The notes below the pieces were generated by a model. That model did not search any database, had not been told where the DNA came from, and was given only the letters and a program-made list of their open reading frames with translations. Both the position numbers and the translations under genes were made by a program. From Polytrichum commune (taxonomy: Eukaryota > Streptophyta > Polytrichopsida > Polytrichales > Polytrichaceae), in the NCBI GenBank assembly GCA_950295325.1, contig OX485805.1, positions 11,904,501 through 11,968,500 on the forward strand: 64,000 nucleotides of DNA. The letters run 5' to 3'. Within the stretch, counting starts at the first letter, position 1, and every line of letters starts with the position of its first letter. Below are positions 53,401 to 64,000 of the stretch, in pieces.

Positions 53401-54266
53401 ATTATCCTTGCAAGTACCTGGCCAGTGGCTAGGGCCGACAGGTGAAGCTCCTGGGAGGTAGGTCCCTGTATAACCCCATTGGTAATTATGTGGTCGAGTA
53501 GTCGAGTAATTATAATTTTTGGATTATAACCAAGTCATTATTTTAGTACCACCGGTTGTGGAGGCTGCTATGCAAGCAAGGTGGTACACTGAGTTTTGTA
53601 GGTGTGGGTGGGGATAAGTTAGGGGCCAACTGTCTATCTGTGTGCAATTAATCGTATTGTAGGTGCGGGGTTTATAAGGTAAGGGCAGTTTGTCTGGAAG
53701 GACGTTGAGTTCATAACATCGGTGCATAACATCGTTCGATGCATAACATCGGTGGACTAGATCTGTAATGTGCGGGTTTTCGAGCAATGCAAGTCCTAGC
53801 TAACCGACTCAGTGATCGGGCATTGTTTGATGATTTGCTGCTAGCGGAGATGAATTAGTTTGAATAAAGTGTGGTTCATTTATATCGTGACACAAAGAAC
53901 AGCTCCTAATTTTCTAAGTACTTCTTGGGGATCTACAGCTTCGAGGTTCGACGAGAAGCGAGTGAGCGTCACTAATACTAATGATCATTGTCGCCGCAAC
54001 GCGGGGCGGCAGGAGGAGATGTGCAAGCTGGAAACGTGAGTCAGCGGCGTTCAATGCTTCGCAATGGTGACCATTCTCGACCTGACCTCGGCAAATCTGT
54101 GTGGTGGAAAGGAGAACAGGATTGCACAAGTTCAAATTCGGGGAGTCAAAGGCAGCAAGGAGGAGTAGCGTAGACGAGGCCATGGATTGAAGACCGGAGT
54201 TTGCATACATCATAATGGATCTGTTAAACCGCGGAAGAAGCGGTGTTGAAGCTGATATGGAGGATT

Positions 54267-54268
<2 letters not shown>
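53401..54268. other. Upstream region of MLO
   Basis: No other gene is supported. A short repeated 'gcataacatcg' occurs at about 53725 and 53740. No TATA box could be picked with confidence. Confidence 0.4.

Positions 54269-54331
<63 letters not shown>
54269..54331. repeat. (AG)31 microsatellite in the MLO promoter or 5' UTR
   Basis: An unbroken AG run ends 60 bases before the MLO start codon. GA/CT repeats in this place are common in plant 5' leaders and can bind GAGA-binding (BBR/BPC) proteins; whether this one does is unknown. Confidence 0.85.
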
Positions 54332-54334
<3 letters not shown>

Positions 54335-54390
54335 CTGGGTTTCAAGTAAAATAGAATCAGAGTGGGCAATTTAAGCGAGAGACGACTGCA

Positions 54391-57300
54391 ATGGTGTACA
54401 CTTTGGAACAAACGCCCACATGGGCGGTGGCGGCTGTTTGTACATTGATTGTGTTGGTGTCTTTGATAGTGGAGCGCCTCATCAACCTTCTGGGCAGGGT
54501 AAGAAAATAATTCTGCAATGAAGCATTTTCATTCCACCAGGATTCGTTTTGGTGGAAGGAAATCCTTTCACCCTGTGACGAAAATGCCTTGTAATGACCT
54601 CGAATTGCATTCTGGAATCTGCACTGCATTGCTTAATGTGAGGTGTTAATCATCAGGGAGTCTGAGGAGTGATTAGGTTCGGATTTATTGTGCATTTGGT
54701 GCCTTTGATTTGTTGACACATTGTCATTGGAGGGAGCTGACATTTCAGTGAGGTTTGGTGGGTGTTGGGTGTTCCAGAAACTGAAGGAGAAGAAGCAGAA
54801 GCCGTTGTTTGAAGCCTTGGAGAAGATGAAAGAAGGTCAGCTGCTCATCCTCCTTGCACCCTTTCATCAAAAACTCTCGTGCTCAGAAACTCACACCTTT
54901 TGCATGGATGAATCCACTTCAACTTTCTCCTAGCCTCCTCCTGATAACAAAGACAAGGAGGGATAGGTAAAGATTCCTGTGAAGCGAAGAGCAGCCATCT
55001 AAGTTCTGTCAAAGGAAAACACTTTGTTTCTCTTGCAATTTCCAAAATCTGCAAATCTAACATCTGAAATTTGTACGTTGATTTGTTCGATTGAGTGCAA
55101 CTTTCCCACGGATTGTGTCCTCTTATGCATTGGATATATTGTTCCGATGAGGAGGGTAGAATTGTCTTGATTAAAGTCTCTCAAAATGTCATGTTGTAGA
55201 AGGGAGTTTCGCTCCACTTTCGACATTTGCTAATGCTTTAGCAACATTCCAGTGGTGTATGGTGGAACCTTCAATTTTGGTGAAATGGAGGGGAAGCGTT
55301 TGACTTTGGTCATAAGCCAGCTATATAAACATTATTTTCATTAAGGCACCTCAACAGTTGTTGTTCTCGATACTTTGACAAGGAGTTCAAATTTATGTAG
55401 CCTGTCTTTTGGTCAAATCCAAACACCCCCTTTCATTTCTCCAGAATTGGGAGTTCCGAGACCACTTGAATGCTCCTAAAATATTATAAAATGTCCAAAT
55501 TGGAGCGAAACTCCCTTCTCCAACAAGAGTTTTTGAGAGACTTTCACTAGGATATTTCTATCCTCCTCATTGGAATAACAAATTCAGTGCGTAAGAAGAC
55601 TCAATCTAATAAACGTTATAAAAAAAGGGGGGACTATGTGCTCAGAATATGATAACCATTCTAAACTCAACACTGTTGGGGGGACCTATATGACCATTTC
55701 ACGAGCGAGCAGTAGAATCTTCACTTTGACAATGAATAAGATATTCATACTGCGAGCTCCAAAACTTATAAGGAAAGTGGCTACATGGCGTCGATTTGAA
55801 CTCGCTAACCATCTCGTCTTAATCACATGTTTCGTGGTGAATTGGAAGAAGTAACGTTTCCATTTTAAAACCCATGTACATTGTAAACGGTTCCTCACCA
55901 TCACTTGTGATGTATATGATAGATTGTGATGATATTGCAGAGCTGATGGTGATGGGATTCATATCCCTCCTGCTCACCGTCTTCCAGGCTTCGATCATCG
56001 GCCTGTGCATGCCGGAAGCATGGTCCCAGTACATGTTGCCATGCCCTTACGTGAATTCGACCGAGACTGCGGCCATGGCTGCACCTGCACCCAAAGAAGC
56101 TGTGCCTGTGAGCAACAACCCTGGAGCTCCTCCAGCACCAGTCCGCCGCATGCTGCTTGAGTTGGGCATCCAGCAATTGCAAGTCCGCAACCTGGATCTG
56201 GGCCTTACCTGGGGCAGTAGGAGATTGTTGTTGGGTCGACCTCAACGTTTCTTGCCTGAGGTTGCAGCTGTCACCTGTTCGCCGGTAAGATCACTGGAAA
56301 GCCCCTGCCACAGATTTCTATGTGTTGTAATTGGCGGTCACCTGACGTGACGTAATTTCCGGCGTGGAATATCGGTCGGACTTCTTGTGTAAAAACATCT
56401 GAGACGTCCATCTGATTGAATCCGGCAAAATCCCCGATAGTTGGCTGGTTCTTAGTCATCGATCGCCGCAGCCTATTACATATTCCTTACCTGCAAGTGC
56501 ATCACAAGGAATTACTTCAGCAACTGTTACCACATCACAAACTTCCGGAGGCAAAATTATCATCTGGCAACAACGAAATGTTGATATAACACCATAAATG
56601 ATGTTTATTTTTGTTTTCATGATATTCTTAGTTTCTTCTAATATGTGCTACATTGTTCCTTACCGAAGCACCTCACCACAAGCATACAAGTCTCGAGTAG
56701 AGAAGTTGTCCTACGTCATTGGATAATCTATAAATCTACTCTAGTGGTGGATCTACATATCTCTCACCAATGGATGCATTTGCGTCGGACTCGTATGCTC
56801 ACAGTGCTTGCAGTTTCATTCCAAGGAGCTTGAACAACTGTACCACATCGCAAACTTCCAGAGCGCAGAAATATCATGTAGAAATGAGAAAATGTTGAAA
56901 TAACACCATAAGTAGTGCCTTGTCGTTGGTGCATCATAATTGCCTGATATTCTTATTGTCTTCTAATATATGACACAATCTTGATTGCCAAATTACCTGT
57001 TGTTTGCAACTTCAGCAAAGTTATCACATCCCAAACTTCCGGAGGCAAAATTATCATGTAGAGACAATAAAATGTTGAAATACATCAGAATTATTTCCTC
57101 TTTTATTTTATTTGTTGACGCATCATAATTGCACGACATTCGAACTTTTCTTACAATACGTGCTCAAATGAAGCTATGCTGTGAGTTCTTACATTCTCAC
57201 ATCTTTGTCGGTTGTGGCAGGGTAAGGTGCCAATCATGTCCTTGGAGGGTATCCACCAGCTCCACATCTTCATCTTCGTTATGACAGTTGTGCACGTGGC

Positions 57301-60300
57301 TTATAGTTGTTTCACCGTGTTCCTTGGCTTCTACAAGGTTAGTACTAGGCATTTGCACGAGATCTTTGTATGTCTCAATTTGCAAATGATGAGGTTCTTC
57401 AGGAATGCATTCTCCCTGCACTACTACACCTCAATATATACGCACGCGACACATCCAAAACTTGGACTTTGTTGGGATGCTTTCGGGATACTTTTTGGCC
57501 ATTTTGGTACTGATATGCTCCAATCGCAATGTAATTCCATTGCAAAGACGTGAGTTAGTACGTGCTCGGTTTTAAAACGTTCATTATTTTGTTCCTATTT
57601 TTAAATGCCTTGCAAATTAAGAGGATGCATACTATTCTAGTTCGTGACGAACGAAATGGTACTCGTGAGCAGATGCATGGATGGAAACACTGGGAAGAAG
57701 AAACGCGAGCAAAAGACTACGACAGCATCGGTGGTATGTAAATTTGTGCACCACCAAAAACTGTGTTAATGAGCAGAACGTATTTTGGAAGTGTGAATTT
57801 TTTTTTCTTTTATAAGTTTTGTCCTGCTTTTTGACACGTCACATGATTAATTGACTGATTTTTGTGTTGATTTATGCACAGCATTGAGGAAAACTTTCAA
57901 AATGAGCCGCACGAAGACATTTGTAGCTGCTCATAAGGCTGCTCCCTTCTCCAGCAAATCCATCCTCAGCTGGGTTGTAAGTGCACCACTCATAATCGAT
58001 TAGCCAACGAATCCTTGATCCCTTTGGAGCTCTTGCTTTGCCCCTGGTGCGGCAACATCTGTATAATAAGCAAGGGTCATCGGCAAAGTAGACCTTTGAC
58101 AATTTATGTTCAGTCCATAATAAACATGAAAATGTTATAATAAAAGGACGACGTGTAAGAATAAGGCATAATAAAGCATATTATTATATAATAAGGTTTT
58201 GAATTCTCTTATTGTATCTGAAAACCCATGCATAACGACTTTCCTTATTGTTCTCTTATTATCCATTGTTTGCGGAAAATACGGAGGTCAACTATCTCAA
58301 ATAGGATACCAGTGGATTCATCTTCTTGATTTCTTTGTAACAAGGCCAAATTCATTGAGGTCCGGAACCTCATGCAATCTTGATGTGTTTGTGTTTTGGC
58401 GGCTGTGTAGGTTAGTTTTTTCAGGCAGTTTGGTACTTCGGTTGTGAAATCTGACTATCTGACTCTACGTCTTGGCTTCATCAGTGTAAGCATATAATGC
58501 AACTTTAATTTTCGATTTGTTCTCAATGCCTACGTGTCAGTGCTTTGGTCAGATTTGAAGTATGCTTATTTTTCCTGACCAATCTGCACCTGGTGGGTGA
58601 CAGACCCACAAGCTGAGCCAGAAATTTGATTTTCACTCGTACATCCGGCGCTCCATGGAAGACGACTTCAAAGAGATCGTGGGTATTAGGTAGGCTGATT
58701 GAGTGCATTTCTTTCTAGTTCTGATTTTCTCATTGATTTGTTGCAACGCACTCTATGCAAATGCTGCATACATCATAATTTTTTTCCACAAGGTTACTGG
58801 TGCATAAAATTATAAATAAATCTGTCAATAGACTTATCCTTTAATTCGACTGGAGATGTGCTCGGAAGTTAGTTATTTTGGATACAAATCGTTCCATGTT
58901 CGGTAGATTTTCTGTGCATGCTTAACGTCAGTGTGAACAAAGAACAGTCTTATCAGTTCAGTGGGGCCAAACTCATTTTAGCACCTTTCGGCATTCCAAA
59001 ATGAGCATGGCCCTCAATGAACCGAAATAGAAAGTTTTTTGTTCAAACCTCCACACTGGCTACAAACATGCACCGAAACCTTATTATTGAACACAAAACA
59101 TAATGTCTGCAAAACAACCAACTCCCAATCAAAACTCTGGTTGAATTAAAGAATAAGTCTAATGTAATGTAACGATGCGTTGCAGTACTAATAATGTGAT
59201 ACGGAATAGGTAAAGCAAGAATAATTCCATTATCATAACACAAACTAGAAAATGCATGATGGTACTCTTAACGTTTTGTTCATATGTTCTTCCATGATAG
59301 TTTTTCCCTTGGATAATTTTGATGTTGTTTGGGATCTCTCCGAACCTGAAATTTATGAATTGCCTGTTTCAGTGGATTTCTGTGGGCATTTGTGATCCTC
59401 TTCCTTCTCCTCAATGTTCACGGTGAGCGTTGTCCTTGCAATTAATGTACCCAGCTTTTCACTTTGGACGAATGTTCTTTTTCTATTCGGTACTTTATTA
59501 CATTAGTTTGCCAGTGGAGTCAATTTCTTCCTTCGCTATTTGAAGCCCAGTACAAATAGTTAGCTTGACAATCAACATTGAAGCTGAATTTCTCGTGACC
59601 TATACTGTACTGCAGATTGGTACACGTACTTCTGGATTGCATTTCTACCCATACTTGTAAGTGTATTAAAGGACAGTACTCGGCACACTGGAAGGAGGTC
59701 AAATTTTGATTTGTTCTCGTTGTGAGTTATTCTTGTGTAGTTTTCACACCATTTTGTCGCTCTTTATGTTTACAAAGTGCAATGTGCATTACACTTAGCA
59801 AGAGAAAACGATTTGAATTTAGGATTCAGAAGGAATTTATAGACGTTAGGTTTTGGTTGCTCGGTTTAAACCCCAAGGTCTTAACCCGGATCCTAAAGCT
59901 AGCACTTGTTTTCTTGTTCACCTTACCACCTATGGTCCACCCAATCATAGTGTGGGTATATGGGTGATGAATTGCATATTTTCAACCAACCATGTGGAAT
60001 CTAGGGCTTGCTTTTGGAGGAGATAGGTGTTGGTTGGCTTGTCTGTGTGTATTCAAAGTGTTCACCTTCGAAAAGAGGCAGTAGTTTTGGGGCCATTAAA
60101 TTTTTTGTGATGCCCATTTTGGGATTACACATAGACTTAAGACCTGGAACTCAAAAATGGAGAATCAGCACCATAATTATTCGTCGGTGGCAACATCGGA
60201 GTCGTTTTTCTTATTTACTGTCTTTCTTTCTGTCCACCTTAAGTCGGCGCTAATTGCTTGGAGAACTACTGCAGATGATTCTGGTGGTTGGGACGAAGCT

Positions 60301-62713
60301 GCAACACATCATTCAACAACTAGCTCTGGAGACGGCGCAGACGCAAGGGGTTATAGGCGAAACTTATGTGAAGGCTCGTGACTCTTTGTTCTGGTTCAAC
60401 CGGCCTCAGATCTTGCTCTACCTCATTCACTTCATACTCTTCCAGGTACATTGTCAGCGTTCAAATGAAATGACATTCAGTTTAAAGTCCAGGAAGCCAA
60501 AAAAGGCTAATGGGGCTGAAAGTACATCAGGATGGTTTCAAAGCAGCTTATTCTCTAGAGTGGCAGAGTGCAGTAGCCTCCGTGAGAGTTGTTTTTTATG
60601 TACATTTCATGCTTGAATTGTCCAATGTGGTAAATGATATTGAGGGCAGAGGCTGGGTCAACAACAGGCTAATTATAGTTTGTGTGTCTTTGTAACAGAA
60701 TGCATTCGAGCTAGCCTTTTTCTTTTGGATCTTGGTAAGTGTACTTTGGAAAGTCTCCTCCTGTTTTGATGTATGTGACGAGGTCTTATGGCAGCGTTCA
60801 TACATGAATGAAATGTAATTTTAAAGCTCGAATTTCCTGCAGACGACGTTTGGATTTAATTCATGTTTTATGGGGAAAGCTGGAATGGTCCTCGTGCGTT
60901 TGGTCATGGGGTACGAATACCACTTCACCTTCACCTTTCGCAAACTTCTGCATATTCAGTGCAAAGAATGTCGTATTTGGACTTGACTATCATAAAGCAG
61001 TTGGCACTAGGATTTGTGACTCTCATATCCTGATCTTTGATTGTTCTTGTAAAGCGACCTCGAAAGAGAAACCAACTTGTTGCCTGCAAATCATTGGCTC
61101 AGAATCTGACTAAGAAACGCGTGTTGAATTGTCTCCTGCAGGACTGCGGTGCAGCTCTTGTGTAGCTACAGCACTCTTCCTTTGTATGCCCTTGTGACTC
61201 AGGTGTGTATTAGTCTCGCAATCACTTCTGTAATGGAAATTACGGATTCCTCTCATATAGGGTAGAAGCGCCCATCCCACAGTGACCTTAATTCGGACAT
61301 CTATATTTTGTTCCAAAGTCAAGCTATGTATTTCAACATGAACACTATTTATATTCTATATTAAGAAGTCAAAATAGAGCTCATTGGTTGAGAGAGATTA
61401 AATGTCAACAATCAACACTTTCCACTTTGGGGGCCCATGTAACGACTTTGGGTTGTAAAACAATCTTGACTTTCACTGATCATATTGAAATTCGCACAAT
61501 GTTGAAATATGCTTCTTTTTTAGAAAAAATATAGAAGAAACTTGTGGAATATTTTATAGAGGTTAAAGGATCTCAGGTGCTCAAAGTGTCCGCTGTAAGT
61601 GCTTCTTCCTTACTTATGCAGGGTTGAAGCTGCCCTGGTTATGGCATAGGCATGCCCTGGTTACTTATGCTTAGGCATGAGCTTGTGGGTCGAGAGTGTT
61701 CATATTTTGTAGTTGGTTTTGGATTTCGGCTCGTAATATGGTTGGTTTATCTTTGAATTCAACATGTCACTACTAGAATCCAGTGGATTTAATGTCTATT
61801 CATTCGTCAACTTTTGTGACATTCCAAGTTTCCACTTAGAGAAAGTGTCATATTTGTGACATTATTCTGCTCAATAAGTTGACATTAGCGCAGTCAAAAC
61901 GCAGTAGTGTGTGTTAACGGGAATCTTAGGAGATAGACAACCTCTATTAGGTTACTTTTCTTATCAGGACACCTATATTTGCGTGATATGTGGTTTGGTG
62001 TGACTCCGAGAACAGATACTGAAGAGACAATGTGTTCAAAGGAGACAAAGTGCTGAAAATCTGATAACCATTCTAGACTTGACAATCAACATAACTGACG
62101 GGGACCGATATGAGCATTAAATGAGCAGAAGGATCTCCACTTTGGAAAATGAATGAGATATTCATAAAACTAGGAAAGAGGCTACGGCGTTGTTTTGGAC
62201 TTGCTAACCATCTCGCACTAATCGCATGGTTCATATCCTCGGAGACGGCGGCGGGGTAGTCGGAAATAGTAACCACTGAAGACCCATTTACGCTATGTGC
62301 AGATGGGTAGCCACTACAAGAAGGCGATCTTCCAGGACAAGACGGCGCAAGCCATCCACGGGTGGCACAACAAAGCGAAGCAGAACAAGAAGAAGAAGGA
62401 CAAGGTCGCGGGCGGTGACTCGGTGTCCGGGGGGAAGTCCATGTTGGAGAGTGTCAATGGCTTGTCCGGGGATGGGTCCAACCAAGGGTTCGAATTCTCG
62501 TTGACAGCCAGCTCCCGCAACTTGTTGTCGCATCTGAAACTGAAGCGCGACGCGGATCCCAAGCAGCGAATGGAGCTGCTGGAGGCGGGCGAGGCCGGCA
62601 GGAGTGACTCCGCGTGGGTCATGGACGATGGCTCCGCAAAGCACCGAGCTGATCAGTATGAAACAGGTGCCCGTTGCGAGACCTCTCCCAACTACACAAA
62701 ATATGATGTTTAG
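54391..62713 (+). CDS. MLO: MLO-family seven-transmembrane protein, 15 exons
   Basis: Exons: 54391-54498, 54778-54835, 55941-56284, 57221-57337, 57673-57733, 57882-57976, 58411-58485, 58604-58689, 59373-59422, 59616-59656, 60275-60445, 60699-60734, 60843-60910, 61142-61202, 62303-62713. All introns are GT-AG, phases fit, and 593 residues result. Family marks: T-P-T-W-A-V-A-A-V-C in the first membrane segment; F-I-S-L-L-L-T-V; G-I-H-Q-L-H-I-F; R-S-M-E-D-D-F-K; G-T-K-L-Q-H-I-I; F-W-F-N-R-P; Y-A-L-V-T-Q-M-G; and a basic calmodulin-binding tail (G-W-H-N-K-A-K-Q-N-K-K-K-K). MLO proteins sit in the plasma membrane, bind calmodulin and act as calcium channels; angiosperm members control powdery-mildew susceptibility, pollen-tube reception and root thigmotropism. 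Which role applies here is unknown. The first extracellular loop is A/P-rich (A-P-A-P-K-E...G-A-P-P-A-P). The last five codons and stop lie in a MITE end, so the native C-terminus may differ. Confidence 0.9.
55095..55610. repeat. Inverted repeat in MLO intron 2
   Basis: About 115-bp arms at 55095-55225 and 55493-55610 share 'gaagggagtttcgctcca', 'agtctctcaaaa' and 'gatgaggagg' in opposite orientation, with about 270 bases between. Probably a MITE or fold-back element. Confidence 0.7.
55625..55860 (+). repeat. Intronic repeat shared with MLO intron 14, copy 1
   Basis: 'gataaccattcta', 'gatattcata', 'ctcgctaaccatctcg' and 'taatca' recur in the same order at 62030-62240. It ends about 80 bases before exon 3. 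Confidence 0.7.
56515..57090 (+). repeat. Three diverged repeats in MLO intron 3
   Basis: 'caaacttcc(g/a)gag' starts units near 56535, 56850 and 57032, each followed by 'tatcatgtag' or a variant, 'aatgttga(a/t)ata' and 'gatattctta' or a variant. The spacing is unequal (about 315 and 182), so this is a local duplication, not a strict tandem array. Confidence 0.65.
61203..62302 (+). other. MLO intron 14 with the second copy of the shared repeat
   Basis: The longest of the 3' introns. It holds copy 2 of the block at 55625-55860 (62030-62240), again just upstream of an exon (exon 15 begins 62303). Confidence 0.65.
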
Positions 62714-63012
62714 TGTTTGATACACTAAATACGAACGCCTACACTAAATATCAATAACCCTATGAAAGTAAGTAACATTAAATGTAAACTCAAACACTAA
62801 ATATCAACTATGGTAATATGTGGAAGTTACATGTTTGAATTTAGTGTTAGTAAGGATATGAAAATTAAGGATATAATACGGGAGGTGGCAGTAGGGAAGG
62901 TAGCGGCACATTTATGTCTAACACTATTTGTCAAAGAATTGAAAATTAGTATTGAGCATGATAGGGTGGTAACAACACTAAATATAATCAAACACTAAAT
63001 ATCGTATTTTGT
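62696..63012. mobile_element. MITE at the 3' end of MLO
   Basis: 62696-62720 and the reverse complement of 62988-63012 agree at 23 of 25 bases (ACAAAATA...GTTTGA). Inside, 'acactaaatat' recurs at least five times in both directions. It is 317 bp, AT-rich, with no ORF. Target duplication not clear. It overlaps the MLO stop codon (62711-62713). Confidence 0.7.
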
Positions 63013-64000
63013 AAAGTGAAGCAGATGAAACCATGCGTTTAGTCTCAAATGATGAGCCTATGAGATTAAACATAGTCGCCCAAGGTTTTTAACTGCTTAA
63101 TTTACCATACACAAAGAGAGGTGTCGGGGTATTGAATACCGGCTTTCTAGCTTGTACTACACTTGGATGGGTGGGTCAAGCTAGCCTTGCATAGGCTGAT
63201 CCGGGATTTAGGACAACGGGTCCTATTTGTGTACCCTATTTTAGATCTTTACATTCTCTTAACATTTGAGAGGTGGAAAGTGGAAGTACCAAAAGTTTCA
63301 CCCAACTTTCAAAATAGACTCCGATACTCAACGAGCTAACAAGCTCTTGCTAGAAAGTTTTCTGAAAGAAGGATCACACCCATGGTTTTATCCCTCTTTA
63401 CGGGTAACTCTGTTATATTAAATAATGTAGCACCATGTGAACAAAGAAAGAAGGATGACTCCGATGTTGCCGCCGGCATGAATTGCGGTGTGGATTCATC
63501 GTGAAGTTCAAGTTATTCCAAGTTGATGTGTAATCGGGAAATTATACACCTCGAGAATGAGAGGCCATTGAAGATTATTACTACCTCCTTTTGAAACCCC
63601 TAGGTTCCCATGTAGTTGGTTGAATGTATCCAATTTACCCATATATCCCCACTATTATTAGGTGGACCGTAGGTGGTGAGTGTGAGTAGTATTCCGGCCT
63701 CAGGCGGCTTAATCGCAGAGTTCATGTGGACAAAGTGAAATACAATATTTAGATATTGAAATGGTCAATAATAATTGTGAACAGATACGAATGGATATGA
63801 GAGGTTGAGTTTGAAAGTGTGACTAGTCCATATCACCATTTTGTTCCATAAGGTGACCCGACAAACATTTGAAGTGTCCTTAGGTTGTCCCCATAACCAT
63901 TTCTACTCCAGAGTTTTACCTAAGACGGGCCATGAGCTATTGGAGAGGTTGAGCCACAACCAAACATCTCATATGTGTGTGTCTTCCTCCTCACCTCCAC
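63013..64000. other. 3' flank of MLO, no further gene
   Basis: The 25 codons after the MITE are open in one frame (63015-63092), perhaps a relict of the original MLO 3' end. Otherwise AT-rich, with no recognised feature. Confidence 0.35.

Noticed and set aside
62650-62680. Alternative MLO splice donor at about 62666 (ACAG|GTGCCC)
   Set aside because: A weak donor context and no downstream exon that I can recognise; kept only as a test for the MITE finding.

Overview
The window is nuclear DNA of a land plant. The best evidence is a 15-exon MLO gene (seven-pass membrane protein) on the right, canonical GT-AG introns, antisense pieces of plant-type 25S rDNA, and a dense load of plant transposable elements. 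A seed-free lineage (moss, lycophyte or fern) is possible, because the Ty3 element reads like the fungal-type Ty3 elements reported in mosses, but this is inference and no species is named.

Layout. 0-0.7 kb: exon of a DGNHR-motif protein with one stop. 1.7-5.7 kb: a mosaic of scrambled 25S rDNA pieces, GA-rich tracts, six copies of a 24-25 bp GC hairpin module, a hairpin-rich 1 kb insert and a 117-bp tandem repeat carrying the same module. 5.9-6.5 kb: candidate minus-strand exons. 7.17-11.27 kb: two-exon MULE-type transposase-like gene with a duplicated N-terminal domain. 11.9-19.8 kb: decayed Ty3/gypsy element split by a 4 kb non-autonomous element that encodes one gag-like protein on the other strand. 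20-22.9 kb: small inverted-repeat elements and the 3' end of an RLE-type LINE. 25.17-30.28 kb: a 5.1 kb inverted-repeat element with a fold-back repeat inside. 33.5, 48.7 and 51.1 kb: three members of one MITE family. 36.0-36.7 kb: 180-bp tandem repeats. 37.6-47.4 kb: a long L1-type LINE with three coding regions, the last of unknown function. 47.5-48.5 kb: AT-rich repeat and a perfect 16-bp hairpin. 52.6-53.4 kb: tandem array interrupted by a small retroposon with a 15-bp target duplication. 54.39-62.71 kb: the MLO gene, whose last five codons and stop lie in the terminal inverted repeat of a MITE.

MLO is the only clearly intact host gene. The MULE-like gene is open throughout and may be a live transposase or a domesticated one. 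Most of the rest is transposon debris. Nearly all internal stops that I could place fit single C-to-T or G-to-A changes, as expected from deamination of methylated cytosine. Exon coordinates are my own reading of frames and splice sites; no alignment was run.
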